Shown: positions 26,150 to 35,886 of the stretch, one piece after another
How the letters are laid out: each line of letters begins with the position of its first letter
Numbering within the stretch: the stretch's first letter is position 1
DNA from: Pseudomonas lijiangensis
GTDB lineage: Bacteria; Pseudomonadota; Gammaproteobacteria; Pseudomonadales; Pseudomonadaceae
Direction of reading: 5' to 3'
DNA length: 64,000 nt
Assembly (NCBI RefSeq): GCF_018968705.1
Contig: NZ_CP076668.1
Coordinates: 2,119,001 to 2,183,000 of the forward strand
Notes under the pieces: generated by a model
Told to the model about the DNA's origin: nothing
What the model saw: only the letters and a program-made list of their open reading frames with translations
Databases searched by the model: none
Made by a program: the position numbers and the translations under genes

Positions 26150-26810
26150 AGCCGGAGCCCCGAACAGTCTGGATCAGCGGCGGGGTGCCTGGCGGGTCGA
26201 TCTTCTTGCGCAGACGGCCGATATGTACATCGATCAGGTTGGTGCCCGGATCGAAGTGATAACCCCAGACTTCCTGGAAAATCATCATCCGGGTAATGAT
26301 CTGCCCGCTGTTGCGCATGAGAAATTCCAGCAGCTTGTATTCGGTAGGCAGCAGAGTGAGTGGTTTGCCGCCCCGGCAGGCTTCACGGCTGATCAGGTTC
26401 AACTCCAGGTCGGCGACCTGCAGGACGGTCTTGGCAGCCGTCACGGGATTGCTGCGGCGCAGCAGCACTTCGACCCGTGCCGCCATTTCATCGGAGGCGA
26501 AAGGTTTTGGCAGGTAGTCATCGCCCCCGGCACGCAGGCCACGCACACGCTCGTCCACATCCGACAGCGCGCTGATCATCAGGATCGGGGTGGCAATCCC
26601 CTGGGCGCGCAGGTTGGTGACGATACTCAAGCCGTCCATTTCCGGCAGCATTCGATCCAGCGTGATGAGGTCATATTCGCCGCTCGCGGCCCGGGCGAAA
26701 CCATCACGACCGTTATCCACCCAGTCCACTTCAAGGCCATGGCTGCTGAGCTCCGCAACGATTTCCCTTGCGGTGACAGCATCGTCTTCGATTGCCAGGA
26801 TTCTGGTCAT
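26127..26810 (-). CDS. OmpR-family response regulator
   Basis: A 227-residue regulator. The receiver domain has the acidic pocket EDDA, phospho-acceptor Asp in LITLDRMLPEMDG (about residue 52), Ser/Thr switch in ISALS and Lys in LPKPF. The C-terminal winged helix is seen in TLLPTEYKLLEFLM and VDVHIGRLRKKI-like IDVHIGRLRKKID. First gene of the pair with the overlapping histidine kinase. Genes controlled are not evident. Confidence 0.93.
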   Translation of the reverse strand: MTRILAIEDDAVTAREIVAELSSHGLEVDWVDNGRDGFARAASGEYDLITLDRMLPEMDGLSIVTNLRAQGIATPILMISALSDVDERVRGLRAGGDDYLPKPFASDEMAARVEVLLRRSNPVTAAKTVLQVADLELNLISREACRGGKPLTLLPTEYKLLEFLMRNSGQIITRMMIFQEVWGYHFDPGTNLIDVHIGRLRKKIDPPGTPPLIQTVRGSGYVIAEPV

Positions 26811-26920
26811 GATCTTTGCCTGAATAAATACGGGAAAACCGTAGTTTGCCTTTTAATGCCCGGGTGTTTGCTTAATAAAAGTTTAAGAAACTTTGATTGT
26901 CGTGGTCTGGGGTTGCCGGG

Positions 26921-27835
26921 TTATGCACTTTCGGCACGTTTCTGTTCTTTTTGTGCCAGCGCTTCGGCGTGACGTTTCTTGCGATCGCGTTCCCATTTGG
27001 CCGTCGTGTCCTTTTCACTGCGAATCTGCGCATGGCTGAGCAGCCCGAAAATGAAACTGCCGCCGATGATATTGCCGGCCAGGGTAGGGCCTGCGAAGAC
27101 CAGCCAGAAATCTTTCCAGGCAATTTCCCCGGCAAATACCAGGTAGGACACTTCGGCGGAGCCGACCACGATATGGGTGAAGTCACCCAAAGCCATCAGG
27201 TAAGTGATCATTACAATGATGGCTATCTTAGCGTTCTCCATGGAGGCGATCATCCAGACCATGGTCGCAATCATCCAGCCGGAGACGATGCCTTTGGAAA
27301 ACATGTGGCTGACGTCGTTTTCCATGACCTTGCGGCCGATCTCCAGAAACGCCTGGTCGGTTTTGCTATCGAAAATCGGCAGGTTCAGCATCACGTAGGC
27401 CACCAGCAGGGTGCCGGCCAGATTACCTGCCAGGACGATGGTCCATAACCGCAGCAGCCTGGCGACGTTGCCCAGGGTCAGCTTGCTCATGACCGGCAAT
27501 ACGGCGGTGAGGGTGTTTTCCGTGAAGAGTTGCTGGCGAGCGAGGATCACCGCCAGAAAACCTGCCGAATAACCGAGGCTGGCGATGACATGGCTGGCTT
27601 CCACATCTGCCAGCCGCGACTTGAACAGCCCCATGGCCATCAGCGACAGCCCCATGGTCAGGCCCGCGGCCAGCGCCGACCACCACAGGGCCGCAGCGCT
27701 GCGTTCCAGTTCATGGTCGCCCTGGATACGAATGGTTTCATGCAGAACAGCCGCACGAGGCGGCTGGTTTTCATCGATTTCGCGTTGCTCTTCGGCTGAA
27801 AGGCCTGGGGTCTTGCCGTCTGGGGTCTGGTCCAT
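26921..27835 (-). CDS. Formate/nitrite transporter family (YfdC-like) channel
   Basis: A 304-residue FNT-family membrane protein, longer than FocA because of a charged N-terminal tail (EEQREIDENQPPRAAVLHET) and a Lys/Arg/Glu-rich C-terminal tail. Six helices can be counted, with the family pattern FTENTLTAVLPV, NLAGTLLVAYV, ALGDFTHIVVGSAE and GNIIGGSFIFGLL. Family members conduct small monovalent anions; the YfdC branch has no proven substrate. AGGAAG about 8 bp upstream supports ATG 27835. It is followed downstream by the regulator gene but is a separate unit. Confidence 0.85.
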   Translation of the reverse strand: MDQTPDGKTPGLSAEEQREIDENQPPRAAVLHETIRIQGDHELERSAAALWWSALAAGLTMGLSLMAMGLFKSRLADVEASHVIASLGYSAGFLAVILARQQLFTENTLTAVLPVMSKLTLGNVARLLRLWTIVLAGNLAGTLLVAYVMLNLPIFDSKTDQAFLEIGRKVMENDVSHMFSKGIVSGWMIATMVWMIASMENAKIAIIVMITYLMALGDFTHIVVGSAEVSYLVFAGEIAWKDFWLVFAGPTLAGNIIGGSFIFGLLSHAQIRSEKDTTAKWERDRKKRHAEALAQKEQKRAESA

Positions 27836-27917
27836 GGAACTCAACTTCCTGCGTCTGTGGGCTGTTGGTTCAGACACGGACCAGCGGTCGTTCGTTCGAC
27901 TGTTCAGGCGCAAGCTT

Positions 27918-28565
27918 TTATGGGGTCAACACGTCCTCGCTCTGAACCCGGTTTACCCCGCTTGCCAGCATCGCCTGCCAGGCATTTTCCAGTGAGCCGT
28001 TCATGTCGATGGCGCGGCAGGCGTCTTCGATCACGTAGGTATTGAAGCCAGCCTTGCGGGCGTCCTGGGCTGACCAGGAGACGCAGAAATCCAGCGCCAG
28101 GCCGACCACGAATAACGTGTCGATGCCGCGCTCTTTCAGGTAACCGGCCAGCCCGGTTGTGGTGGTGCGATCCGCTTCCAGAAACGCGGAATAGCTGTCG
28201 ATCTGCGCATTGCAGCCTTTGCGGAGGATCAGTTGTGCGTGGGGCAGGTTCAGCTCGGCATGCAACTGCGCGCCCTGGCTGCCTTGTATGCAGTGATCCG
28301 GCCACAGTGTCTGAGGACCGTAGGGCAGGGTGATGCTCTCGAAAGGTGTGCGGCCCTCATGGCTGGAGGCAAAGGAGATATGACCGGCCGGATGCCAGTC
28401 CTGAGTGACGATCACTTGTGTGAAGCGTTCGCCCAGACGGTTGATCAAAGGCAGAACGGCGTCGCCGTCGGTGACTGCCAGGCTGCCACCGGGCATGAAG
28501 TCATATTGCATGTCGATGACCAGCAGTGCGCAGTTGGCAGAAGCGGGCTGGTGTGAGAGTGGCAT
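27918..28565 (-). CDS. pncA: Nicotinamidase PncA
   Basis: A 215-residue isochorismatase-fold amidase converting nicotinamide to nicotinate in NAD salvage. The catalytic triad is visible: Asp in VIDMQYDFMPGG, Lys in ILRKGCN and nucleophilic Cys in GLALDFCVSWSA; metal ligands are Asp and His in TQDWHPAGHISFAS. ATG 28565 with AGGAG upstream is chosen over a longer reading. Divergent from the TonB receptor gene and 82 bp upstream of the FNT gene. Confidence 0.93.
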   Translation of the reverse strand: MPLSHQPASANCALLVIDMQYDFMPGGSLAVTDGDAVLPLINRLGERFTQVIVTQDWHPAGHISFASSHEGRTPFESITLPYGPQTLWPDHCIQGSQGAQLHAELNLPHAQLILRKGCNAQIDSYSAFLEADRTTTTGLAGYLKERGIDTLFVVGLALDFCVSWSAQDARKAGFNTYVIEDACRAIDMNGSLENAWQAMLASGVNRVQSEDVLTP

Positions 28566-28675
28566 TTTGGGTGGCTCCTGATGAGGCTGTGCAGGACGCC
28601 AGTTTGCCTCTTTCTCGATGCATTTGTGAGAGGTCCGTTTCTGTCCATTTTTATTTATTGGCAATTTGTATCAAG

Positions 28676-28697
28676 TAGTAATGAGAATCTATACTAT
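28676..28697 (+). promoter_or_regulatory. Putative Fur box upstream of TonB receptor
   Basis: AGTAATGAGAATCTATACTATT resembles the GATAATGATAATCATTATC hexamer arrangement (best in the GAGAAT unit). It lies about 30-50 bp before the receptor start and in the pncA/receptor divergent gap. Iron control is expected for this gene class. Confidence 0.5.
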
Positions 28698-28723
28698 TCG
28701 CGCAAAAAAACCTGCCGGGTCCA

Positions 28724-30886
28724 ATGAAGGCCTGGTTTTCATCGGGGATATACACGTTCATGCGTCGTACTTTAGTTTCTCTTTGCGTCATCCAAGCCAT
28801 CAGCCAGGCTGCCTGGGCTGATCAGGTTACTGCCGATAAAGCATCGATCGAGTTGCAGAATATCGATATCCAGGGCTCTGCCGACACCGAGCGGGCCACA
28901 GGTCCTGTCCAGGGCTATCGTGCGACCCGTTCCGCCAGCGCCACCCGCACCGACACTTCCTTGCATGAAACGCCGCAGTCGGTCAGCGTTGTCACCCGCG
29001 AAGCGGTGGAAGACATCAGCGCGACGCGCCTGCAGGATGCACTCGACTACGCCGGTGGCGTGGGTCGTGCCAACAATTTCGGCGCTCAGGGCCTGACGAC
29101 CTTCACCGTGCGTGGTTTTACCACCGGCGAGTTCTATCGCAACGGTTTCCCGATCAACCGGGGTTATCCGAGCATGCCCGATGCCAACACCATCGAGCGT
29201 CTTGAGGTCCTGCGCGGCCCGGCGACCACGCTGTATGGCCGTGGCGATCCCGGCGGTACGTTCAACGTGGTTTCCAAGCAGCCGCTGGCAGAAAGAGCCG
29301 TGACCCTGGGCAGCCAGATCAACGATCAGGGCATGAAGCGTGGCACGCTGGATGCCACCGGCCCGCTTGATGACGAAGGCCGTTTTGCCTATCGCCTGAA
29401 TGTGGTGGGCGAGGGCGGCGATACCTTCCGCGATCACGTTGAAACCGAGCGTTACGGCATTACTCCGGTCTTGAGCTGGCAGGTCAACGACGCGACCCGC
29501 ATCATCTTCGAGGGTGATTTCATGCGCAACAATGCGCCCCTCGACCGTGGTCTGACACGCTATACCAACCAGCCGCGCACCGCTTCCCGTGACTCGTTCT
29601 TCGGCGAAAAGGACGCGGGCAAGCTGCACACCGACACCAGCATGGCCCAGGTGCGTTTCGAGCATGATCTCAACGACAGCTGGAAGCTGGGCGGCGGTTT
29701 CCAGTTGCTCGACGGCACTATGCAAGGTGACGCGGTCGAAGCCAACGGCATGAATCCCGATGGCCGCACGCTGGCGCGTAACTACAACTATCGCAAACTG
29801 GAGTGGACCGACCGCGACGTGCAGTTCAACGTCACCGGCAACTTCACGGCCGGTGGCTTCGATCACACACTGCTGGCCGGTGTGGAATATGAGGACTACG
29901 ACTACAAGTCCATCATCCAGCGCTCCGCAGCAGGTCTGAACGCCTACACCATCGACATCTACGATCCGGTCTACGGCCAGGCTCGTCCGGCGCTGACTCG
30001 CACCACGACCCATGACAAGGAAAACCTCAAGACCTACGCAGCGTTCCTGCAGGATCAGGTGGCCCTCACCGAGCGTCTGAAATTGCTGGCCGGTGCCCGC
30101 TTCGAGCGTTTCGAGCACGACTATGACTCCTACCTCTCCACCACCGAAGACTTCACCAAGGCTGAAAACGCGGTCACTCCGCGTCTGGGCCTGATCTACG
30201 ACCTGACCGACACGGTCGCGGTCTACGCCAACACGGCGCGCTCCTTCAAGCCAAACACTGGCGCGAGTCGTCTGGGTGGTGGCTTCAAGGCCGAAGAAGG
30301 CAAGTCTTATGAAGTCGGTGTGAAGTGGCAGGCTCTTGATCGTCAGTTGAGCGTCGATGCCGCTGTCTATCAGATCGACAAGAAAAACGTCCTGACCAGC
30401 GATCCGGTCGACCCGGCCTTCAGTGTGGCTGCGGGTGAAGTGCGCAGCCGTGGTTTCGATCTGAGCGTGGTCGGCAACCTGACGCCTGAATGGCGCCTGA
30501 TGGGTAACTATGCCTACGTTGATGCCGAAGTCACCAAGGACAACTCCCTGAGAAAAGGCACTCGCCTGGCGAATATCCCGGAGCAGAGCTTCAGCCTGTT
30601 GAACGTCTATGAATTCCAGGACGGCTTTTTCAGAGGTCTGGGTGTTGGCGCGGGTGGCCGTTATGTGGCGCAGCGTGAAGGGCGGACGGTCAATGAGTCG
30701 TTTGACATGGACAGCTACACGGTTTTCGATCTGCTGACCTACTACAAGGTCAACGATCGCGTGAAGCTCAATCTTGATGTGAAAAACCTCTTCAACAAAG
30801 AGTTTGAAGAAGGGGCGTGGGGCAATGCCTTTGCCTACCCAGGGGCACCTCGCACTGTGCAGGCCGGTATTTCCTACAGCTTGTAA
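28724..30886 (+). CDS. TonB-dependent ferric-siderophore receptor
   Basis: A 720-residue outer-membrane receptor. A signal peptide (core MRRTLVSLCVIQAISQAAWA) precedes the plug domain (about residues 75-190: ETPQSVSVVTREAVEDI, IERLEVLRGPATTLYGRGDP, GGTFNVVSKQP) and a 22-strand barrel ending in the usual aromatic GISYSL. There is no N-terminal STN signalling extension, so it does not use a sigma/anti-sigma relay. An internal ATG at 28760 may be the true start. A Fur-like site lies upstream. The siderophore is unknown; no biosynthesis or ABC genes are adjacent, suggesting use of a foreign siderophore. Confidence 0.92.
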   Translation: MKAWFSSGIYTFMRRTLVSLCVIQAISQAAWADQVTADKASIELQNIDIQGSADTERATGPVQGYRATRSASATRTDTSLHETPQSVSVVTREAVEDISATRLQDALDYAGGVGRANNFGAQGLTTFTVRGFTTGEFYRNGFPINRGYPSMPDANTIERLEVLRGPATTLYGRGDPGGTFNVVSKQPLAERAVTLGSQINDQGMKRGTLDATGPLDDEGRFAYRLNVVGEGGDTFRDHVETERYGITPVLSWQVNDATRIIFEGDFMRNNAPLDRGLTRYTNQPRTASRDSFFGEKDAGKLHTDTSMAQVRFEHDLNDSWKLGGGFQLLDGTMQGDAVEANGMNPDGRTLARNYNYRKLEWTDRDVQFNVTGNFTAGGFDHTLLAGVEYEDYDYKSIIQRSAAGLNAYTIDIYDPVYGQARPALTRTTTHDKENLKTYAAFLQDQVALTERLKLLAGARFERFEHDYDSYLSTTEDFTKAENAVTPRLGLIYDLTDTVAVYANTARSFKPNTGASRLGGGFKAEEGKSYEVGVKWQALDRQLSVDAAVYQIDKKNVLTSDPVDPAFSVAAGEVRSRGFDLSVVGNLTPEWRLMGNYAYVDAEVTKDNSLRKGTRLANIPEQSFSLLNVYEFQDGFFRGLGVGAGGRYVAQREGRTVNESFDMDSYTVFDLLTYYKVNDRVKLNLDVKNLFNKEFEEGAWGNAFAYPGAPRTVQAGISYSL

Positions 30887-30894
30887 GGCATGAA

Positions 30895-30920
30895 GTCTTC
30901 GCGAGACGGCTCGCGAAGAC
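30895..30920. terminator. Bidirectional hairpin between convergent genes
   Basis: Perfect 11-bp arms GTCTTCGCGAG and CTCGCGAAGAC with a 4-base loop, 9 bp after the receptor stop and 11 bp from the dehydrogenase stop. It probably terminates both transcripts; the T tract is weak. Confidence 0.6.
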
Positions 30921-30931
30921 GTTCCTTCACG

Positions 30932-31888
30932 TCAGGCAAATACCCGGATTGGCGCGCCCGCATGCCAGGCCTGGATATCTTCGATCATCTGACCGAAGAA
31001 GGTCCGGTAGTTGTTTTCGGTGACATAACCGATATGCGGGGTCGCCAATACATTGTCCAGCGTTCGGAACGGATGTTCGGCTGGCAATGGCTCGGTATCG
31101 AAGACGTCCATCGCAGCACCGGCAATCCTGCGTTGTTGCAGGGTCGCAATCAGCGCCGCTTCATCGATGATCGGCCCACGGGACGAGTTGATGAGATAGG
31201 CACTCGGTTTCATCCAGCCCAGGGCTTGTGCATCCACCAGTCCACGACTGCGGTCGCTGAGCACCAGATGCACCGACAGCACGTCGGCCTGCTCGAACAA
31301 TTCCTGCTTGCTGACATACGTGACACCCGACTCGGCTGCTGCTTCGGCTGTCAGGTTCTGGCTCCAGGCGATGACGTTCATGCCGAACGCCTGCCCGTAG
31401 CGGGCAATCCATTTACCGATGCTGCCCAGCCCCAGAATCCCCAGTGTCTTGCCATGCAGATCGCTGCCCAGGCCGACTTGCCATTTGCCGTCGCGCAATG
31501 AGTTGGCTTCCGCAACCAGATTGCGGGTGACGCCCATGATCAGCGCCCAGGTCAGTTCCGGCGCGGCATGTTTATAGCTCTCGGTGCCACAGACTTCGAT
31601 CCCCAGCCGCTTCGCAGCCTTGATATCAATGGCGGCGTTGCGCATGCCGCCTGTCACCAGCAGCTTGAGGCGCGGTAACTGGCTCAGCAGGGCTTCATCG
31701 AACAGGGTGCGTTCGCGCATCACGCAAATGACTTCGAAACCCTGCAGGCGCTGCACCATGGTTGCGGTGTCGGCCGGGAACTCATGCAGAAAACTGACTT
31801 CGCCGATAGGCGCCAGCACGGACCAGTCCACCACATCGCTGGCAATGTCTTGCCAGTCATCGATCACTGCAATGCTTGTTTTTGTCAT
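30932..31888 (-). CDS. D-2-hydroxyacid dehydrogenase
   Basis: A 318-residue NAD(P)-dependent oxidoreductase of the D-isomer family (phosphoglycerate dehydrogenase-like). The Rossmann motif is GILGLGSIGKWIA; catalytic Arg is in NSSRGPIIDE, Glu in DVFDTEPLP and His in ATPHIGYVT. Start at ATG 31888. The 2-ketoacid substrate is unclear; it could be hydroxypyruvate/glyoxylate or a sugar acid derivative. It is followed on the same strand by no gene (convergent with the TonB receptor) and lies 28 bp after the DUF1345 gene, so they may be co-transcribed. Confidence 0.87.
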   Translation of the reverse strand: MTKTSIAVIDDWQDIASDVVDWSVLAPIGEVSFLHEFPADTATMVQRLQGFEVICVMRERTLFDEALLSQLPRLKLLVTGGMRNAAIDIKAAKRLGIEVCGTESYKHAAPELTWALIMGVTRNLVAEANSLRDGKWQVGLGSDLHGKTLGILGLGSIGKWIARYGQAFGMNVIAWSQNLTAEAAAESGVTYVSKQELFEQADVLSVHLVLSDRSRGLVDAQALGWMKPSAYLINSSRGPIIDEAALIATLQQRRIAGAAMDVFDTEPLPAEHPFRTLDNVLATPHIGYVTENNYRTFFGQMIEDIQAWHAGAPIRVFA

Positions 31889-31916
31889 TCGAGGGCTCCA
31901 GAGGCCTGGTTTTCTG

Positions 31917-32570
31917 TCAGCCAAACAGGCTGGCTGCGATGTTGATGGAAAACCCCAGGATCGCGGTATTGAACACAAAGCCGATCAGGCTTTGGGCCAG
32001 GACGATCCGGCGCATGTTCCGGCTGGCTACGCCCACATCCGAGGTTTGCACGGCGACGCTCAGGGTGAAGGAGAAATACAGGAAGTCCCAGTAATCGGGC
32101 CGGGTTTCGCCATCGGCAAAACGCAGGGCCGGTTCCTTGCCTTTCCATGTGTAGAACAGGCGGGCGTAATGCAGGCTGAAGACCACCCCGATCATCAGCC
32201 AGGAACCTGCAATGGTCAGGCCGGTAAAGGCGTAGTGCAGCATGCGCTCGTTGGCGGTCATGTCCTTGTTGCCTGCCAGTTCGAGGAAGATTGCCGCGAG
32301 GCTGGCCAGTGCCGCGATGCTCACGGTCACCAGGATCACGCCGGCATTTTCATCCTCGATCAAGGCGACTCTCTTGACGTCTTCGGCGTTGCTGCGCAGG
32401 GTGCGGGTAAAGATCAGGATCAGGTAAAGCCACACGCCGATGTTCCAGCCGGTCAGGCAATTGCTGGTAACGGAGGCGTCTTTATATAGAAGGGTGGAGG
32501 CGATGCCGCCAACCAGGCCCATCAATGTGGCCAGAATCAGGCGCGGGTGGGTGCGGGCGATATGCAGCAT
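31917..32570 (-). CDS. DUF1345 inner-membrane protein
   Basis: A 217-residue protein with about five hydrophobic helices ([74 protein letters not shown]). The stretch [20 protein letters not shown] is the conserved DUF1345 signature. Function unknown; relatives are predicted integral membrane proteins of soil bacteria. ATG 32570 is chosen over GTG 32609. It lies directly upstream of the dehydrogenase gene. Confidence 0.82.
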   Translation of the reverse strand: MLHIARTHPRLILATLMGLVGGIASTLLYKDASVTSNCLTGWNIGVWLYLILIFTRTLRSNAEDVKRVALIEDENAGVILVTVSIAALASLAAIFLELAGNKDMTANERMLHYAFTGLTIAGSWLMIGVVFSLHYARLFYTWKGKEPALRFADGETRPDYWDFLYFSFTLSVAVQTSDVGVASRNMRRIVLAQSLIGFVFNTAILGFSINIAASLFG

Positions 32571-32623
32571 GACAGTCAGTCGCGGCAAATGGTGCGCACA
32601 CCATAGCACGTCATGAGCGGAGC

Positions 32624-32655
32624 AAAAAAACGGCGCGCAAGGGGGTTACGCGCCG
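32624..32655 (-). terminator. Rho-independent terminator after gudD
   Basis: Read on the minus strand: CGGCGCG, an 11-base loop, CGCGCCG and then seven T residues. A textbook intrinsic terminator 44 bp after the gudD stop, closing the glucarate transcript. Confidence 0.9.
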
Positions 32656-32698
32656 GTTGCCAGGGAGGAAAGGCAAGTGTCTCGGTGAAAGGGGGAAA

Positions 32699-34036
32699 TC
32701 AACGCACCAGGCAAGGCTGCTTGTTGTTGAACTCCCAGTTCGGAATCAGGAACTGCATGGCGACCGCATCGTTGCGGGCGCCCAGGCCCATGCCTTTGTA
32801 CAGTTCATGGGCCTTGTTGAGCTGGTCCACATCCAGTTCGATACCCAGCCCCGGTTTTTTCGGGACCTGCACATGACCACCGATGATCCGCAGAGGCTCT
32901 TTGGTCAGGCGCTGGCCGTCCTGCCAGATCCAGTGGGTATCGATGGCGGTGATATCACCCGGTGCAGCGGCGGCTACATGGGTAAACATCGCCAGGGAAA
33001 TATCGAAATGGTTGTTGGAATGCGAGCCCCATGTCAGGCCCCATTCGTTGCACATCTGGGCGACCCGTACCGAGCCCTGCATGGTCCAGAAGTGCGGATC
33101 GGCCAGCGGAATGTCCACGGACTGCAACTGGATCGCATGACCCATTTCACGCCAGTCGGTGGCGATCATGTTGGTGGCGGTCTTCAGGCCGGTGGCGCGG
33201 CGGAACTCGGCCATGACTTCGCGCCCGGAGAAACCGTTTTCGGCGCCGCACGGGTCTTCGGCATAGGCCAGCACATGATGCTGGTCACGGCACAGGCGAA
33301 TGGCTTCTTTCAATGACCAGGCGCCGTTCGGGTCCAGGGTGATGCGCGCATCGGGGAAACGTTCGGCCAGGGCGGTCACGGCTTCGATTTCCTCGTCGCC
33401 GCGCAATACGCCGCCCTTGAGCTTGAAGTCCTGGAAGCCATAACGGCTGTGAGCGGCTTCTGCCAGGCGAACCACGGCCTCGGGTGTCAGTGCCTTTTCG
33501 TGGCGGACCCGGAACCAGTCGTTGTCGGCATCCGCTTCGCTGCGGTAGGGCAGGTTGGTCTGGTGCTGGTCGCCGACATAAAACAGATAACCGAGCATTT
33601 CCACCGAATCGCGCTGCTGGCCTTCGCCCAGCAGGGCGGCCACCGGCACTTCCAGATGCTGGCCGAGCAAGTCGAGCAGCGCAGCTTCCAGTGCGGTGAC
33701 CGCGTGAATGGTGATGCGCAAGTCGAACGTCTGTTGGCCGCGGCCTCCCGAATCGCGTTCGGCGAATGCCTGGCGCACGTCGTTGAGGATCTTCTGATAC
33801 GTGCCGATGCTGCTGCCGATCACCAGTGAGCGGGCATCTTCCAGCGTCTGGCGAATGCGCTCGCCGCCAGGCACTTCACCCACGCCGGTATTACCGGCGT
33901 TGTCCTTGAGAATCACGATGTTGCGGGTGAAGTAAGGGCCATGCGCGCCGCTGAGGTTGAGCAGCATGTCATCGTGGCCCGCCACCGGCACGACCTGCAG
34001 GCTGGTGATGACAGGGGTCTTGTTTGGAGTGTTCAT
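32699..34036 (-). CDS. gudD: Glucarate dehydratase GudD
   Basis: A 445-residue enolase-superfamily enzyme that dehydrates D-glucarate to 5-keto-4-deoxy-D-glucarate. Typical blocks: [21 protein letters not shown] near the N-terminus, catalytic Lys in [10 protein letters not shown], metal ligands in DPNGAWS, EDPCG and [11 protein letters not shown], and catalytic His in [14 protein letters not shown]. The family's usual length matches. AAGGAT six bp upstream of the ATG. It follows the transporter gene gudP by 34 bp on the same strand and ends in a strong terminator. Confidence 0.95.
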   Translation of the reverse strand: MNTPNKTPVITSLQVVPVAGHDDMLLNLSGAHGPYFTRNIVILKDNAGNTGVGEVPGGERIRQTLEDARSLVIGSSIGTYQKILNDVRQAFAERDSGGRGQQTFDLRITIHAVTALEAALLDLLGQHLEVPVAALLGEGQQRDSVEMLGYLFYVGDQHQTNLPYRSEADADNDWFRVRHEKALTPEAVVRLAEAAHSRYGFQDFKLKGGVLRGDEEIEAVTALAERFPDARITLDPNGAWSLKEAIRLCRDQHHVLAYAEDPCGAENGFSGREVMAEFRRATGLKTATNMIATDWREMGHAIQLQSVDIPLADPHFWTMQGSVRVAQMCNEWGLTWGSHSNNHFDISLAMFTHVAAAAPGDITAIDTHWIWQDGQRLTKEPLRIIGGHVQVPKKPGLGIELDVDQLNKAHELYKGMGLGARNDAVAMQFLIPNWEFNNKQPCLVR

Positions 34037-34070
34037 GGTCTGATCCTTTTAAAGGCGAGTCCGTGAGTGA

Positions 34071-35417
34071 TCAATGACTGGCCGATGTCTGTACGGCGGC
34101 AACCGGTGTGGCGCCAGGCTTGGGCTTGTTGCGGGCGGCAAAGACGATGACTGCGGCAATCAGCGACGTTGCGGTCAGGCCATAGAGCCCGCCCTGAATC
34201 GAGCCGGTGTTCTGTTCGAGAATGCCGAAGGTGGTCGGGGCCACGAAACCGCCCAGGTTGCCCACCGAGTTGATCAGTGCGATGACCGCCGCAGCGATGC
34301 GCGCATCCAGATAGGCTTGCGGGATAGGCCAGAACAGTGACGATGCCGACTTGAAGCCCAGGGCCGCGAAACAGATGGCGACAAAGGCAAAGACCGGGCT
34401 GCCGGTGGTGGACAGGAACATCCCGGCGGCCGCGATCAGCAGGGCAGTGGCGACCCAGGCCTGCTGGTGTTTCCATTTGGCCGACAGCGAAGCGAAGGCG
34501 TACATGCCGATGATCGACAGCAACCAGGGGATCGAGTTGAAGAAGCCCACCTGAATGTCGCTCAGGTCACCCATTTTCTTGATGATGCTGGGCAGCCAGA
34601 AGGTTGCGGCATAAATGGTCAACTGGATGAAGAAGTAGATCAGGCAGAACAGAATGATCTGGCTGTCCTTGAGCAGCTTGCCCAGTGACGGCTTGATGGG
34701 GGTTGCCGCTTCGCGGGCCAGTTGCTCGTCGTCGATGGCTTTGACCAGAGCGTCCTGTTCCTCGCGGGTCAGCCACTTGGCATCGTGAGGTTTGGAGTCC
34801 AGCCAGAACCAGACAAAGAAGCACAGCCCCACCGAGAACATGCCTTCGATGAAGTACATCCACTGCCAGCCTTTCATGCCCAGACCGTTGATCTGCAACA
34901 GCAGGCCTGACAGCGGGCCGGCAATCAGCGAAGCAATGGCCGAGCCGCTGAGGAAGATGGCAATGGCCTTGCCGCGTTCGGCGCCTGGCAGCCAGCGGGT
35001 GAAGTAGTAGATCACGCCCGGGAAGAAACCGGCTTCGGCCACGCCCAGCAGGAAACGCAGGATATAGAAGTGGGTTTCGTTCTGGATGAAGGCCATGCAG
35101 GAGGCAACGATGCCCCAGGTGAACATGATGCGTGTCAGCCAGATTCGGGCGCCGACTTTTTGCAGCAGCAGGTTGGAAGGAACTTCGAACAGCGCGTAAC
35201 CGATGAAGAACAGGCCGGCACCCAGGCCATAGGCCGCAGCACCGATGCCCAGATCATGCTCCATGTGCGAACGCACGAAGCCGATGTTCACCCGGTCGAT
35301 GTAGTTCACGATGAACATGATGACGAAAAGCGGCAGAACGTGGCGTTTTACTTTGGATATGGCCGAACTCAGGACGGGGTCCTTGTGGTCAGCTATCCCG
35401 GGATTGGACGTGCTCAA
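34071..35417 (-). CDS. gudP: Glucarate/galactarate MFS transporter GudP
   Basis: A 448-residue anion:cation symporter of the MFS. Helix 1 region FVIMFIVNYIDRVNIGFV, the loop FEVPSNLLLQKVGAR and the helix-5 motif RFLLGVAEAGFFPGVIYYFT are characteristic of the GudP/GarP/ExuT group. Start is probably TTG 35417, seven bases after GGGAG; GTG at 35432 is in frame but would overlap that site. Operon with gudD. Upstream lies a promoter region shared with the divergent FadR-type regulator. Confidence 0.9.
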   Translation of the reverse strand: MSTSNPGIADHKDPVLSSAISKVKRHVLPLFVIMFIVNYIDRVNIGFVRSHMEHDLGIGAAAYGLGAGLFFIGYALFEVPSNLLLQKVGARIWLTRIMFTWGIVASCMAFIQNETHFYILRFLLGVAEAGFFPGVIYYFTRWLPGAERGKAIAIFLSGSAIASLIAGPLSGLLLQINGLGMKGWQWMYFIEGMFSVGLCFFVWFWLDSKPHDAKWLTREEQDALVKAIDDEQLAREAATPIKPSLGKLLKDSQIILFCLIYFFIQLTIYAATFWLPSIIKKMGDLSDIQVGFFNSIPWLLSIIGMYAFASLSAKWKHQQAWVATALLIAAAGMFLSTTGSPVFAFVAICFAALGFKSASSLFWPIPQAYLDARIAAAVIALINSVGNLGGFVAPTTFGILEQNTGSIQGGLYGLTATSLIAAVIVFAARNKPKPGATPVAAVQTSASH

Positions 35418-35886
35418 GGTTGAATCTCCCACTCGTTGTTTTTATGCGGGTATGTGCAAGATGTGTCCCTTGCATTGTCGGTCATCATACAAGTAAAAGT
35501 TTGCCGCGCAAGTCCCTCTGACGCTTGGTATCAGGCATTTTTTGTCTTTTTTGAAAATGAGCAGGTTTGGAATTGATGTGGATTTTTCAGGGGTTTTATT
35601 GTTTTAACCCCATTATTCATTGGGTTTAAAGGATTTGTGTAGCTGGGATTTGAGAGCGTTTTCGAGAAAGGGAGAGCAGAAGGTTCTGGAAAAGACAGCC
35701 GGTGCTGAAAAAGCTGTTTTTTGATTTAATGATCACTTGTCTGACAAGTTAGACAAGTGCAGAGCCCTTGGCGAATGGGCATCCCGCAGGCTATCCGGTG
35801 TTATGATCCAGCCCATCGTCGACCTTCCACTCCTTGTTTCAGACAAGTGAGAAGGTCGGAAACCGGTGTTTCAGGACATGACCGTC
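35418..35886. other. Divergent regulatory region of the glucarate cluster
   Basis: About 470 bp with no gene. It holds promoters for gudP (left) and the FadR-type regulator (right). Besides the palindromic operator at 35734-35759, a further half site ACAAGTG occurs at 35843-35849, and upstream of gudP the minus-strand reading ACTTGTATGATGAC (35484-35497) resembles the same motif imperfectly. The middle (35520-35640) is AT-rich. Confidence 0.5.
35734..35759. promoter_or_regulatory. Operator for the FadR/GntR-type regulator
   Basis: Perfect inverted repeat CACTTGTCT ... AGACAAGTG around 8 bases; the first part TTGTCTGACAA fits the FadR-family consensus TNGTNNNACNA exactly. It lies about 130 bp before the regulator gene and 315 bp from gudP, so it may control both divergent promoters. 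Confidence 0.7.

Noticed and set aside
28772..30118. 448-residue leftward reading opposite the TonB receptor
   Set aside because: Antisense shadow; the receptor on the plus strand has plug and barrel motifs throughout.
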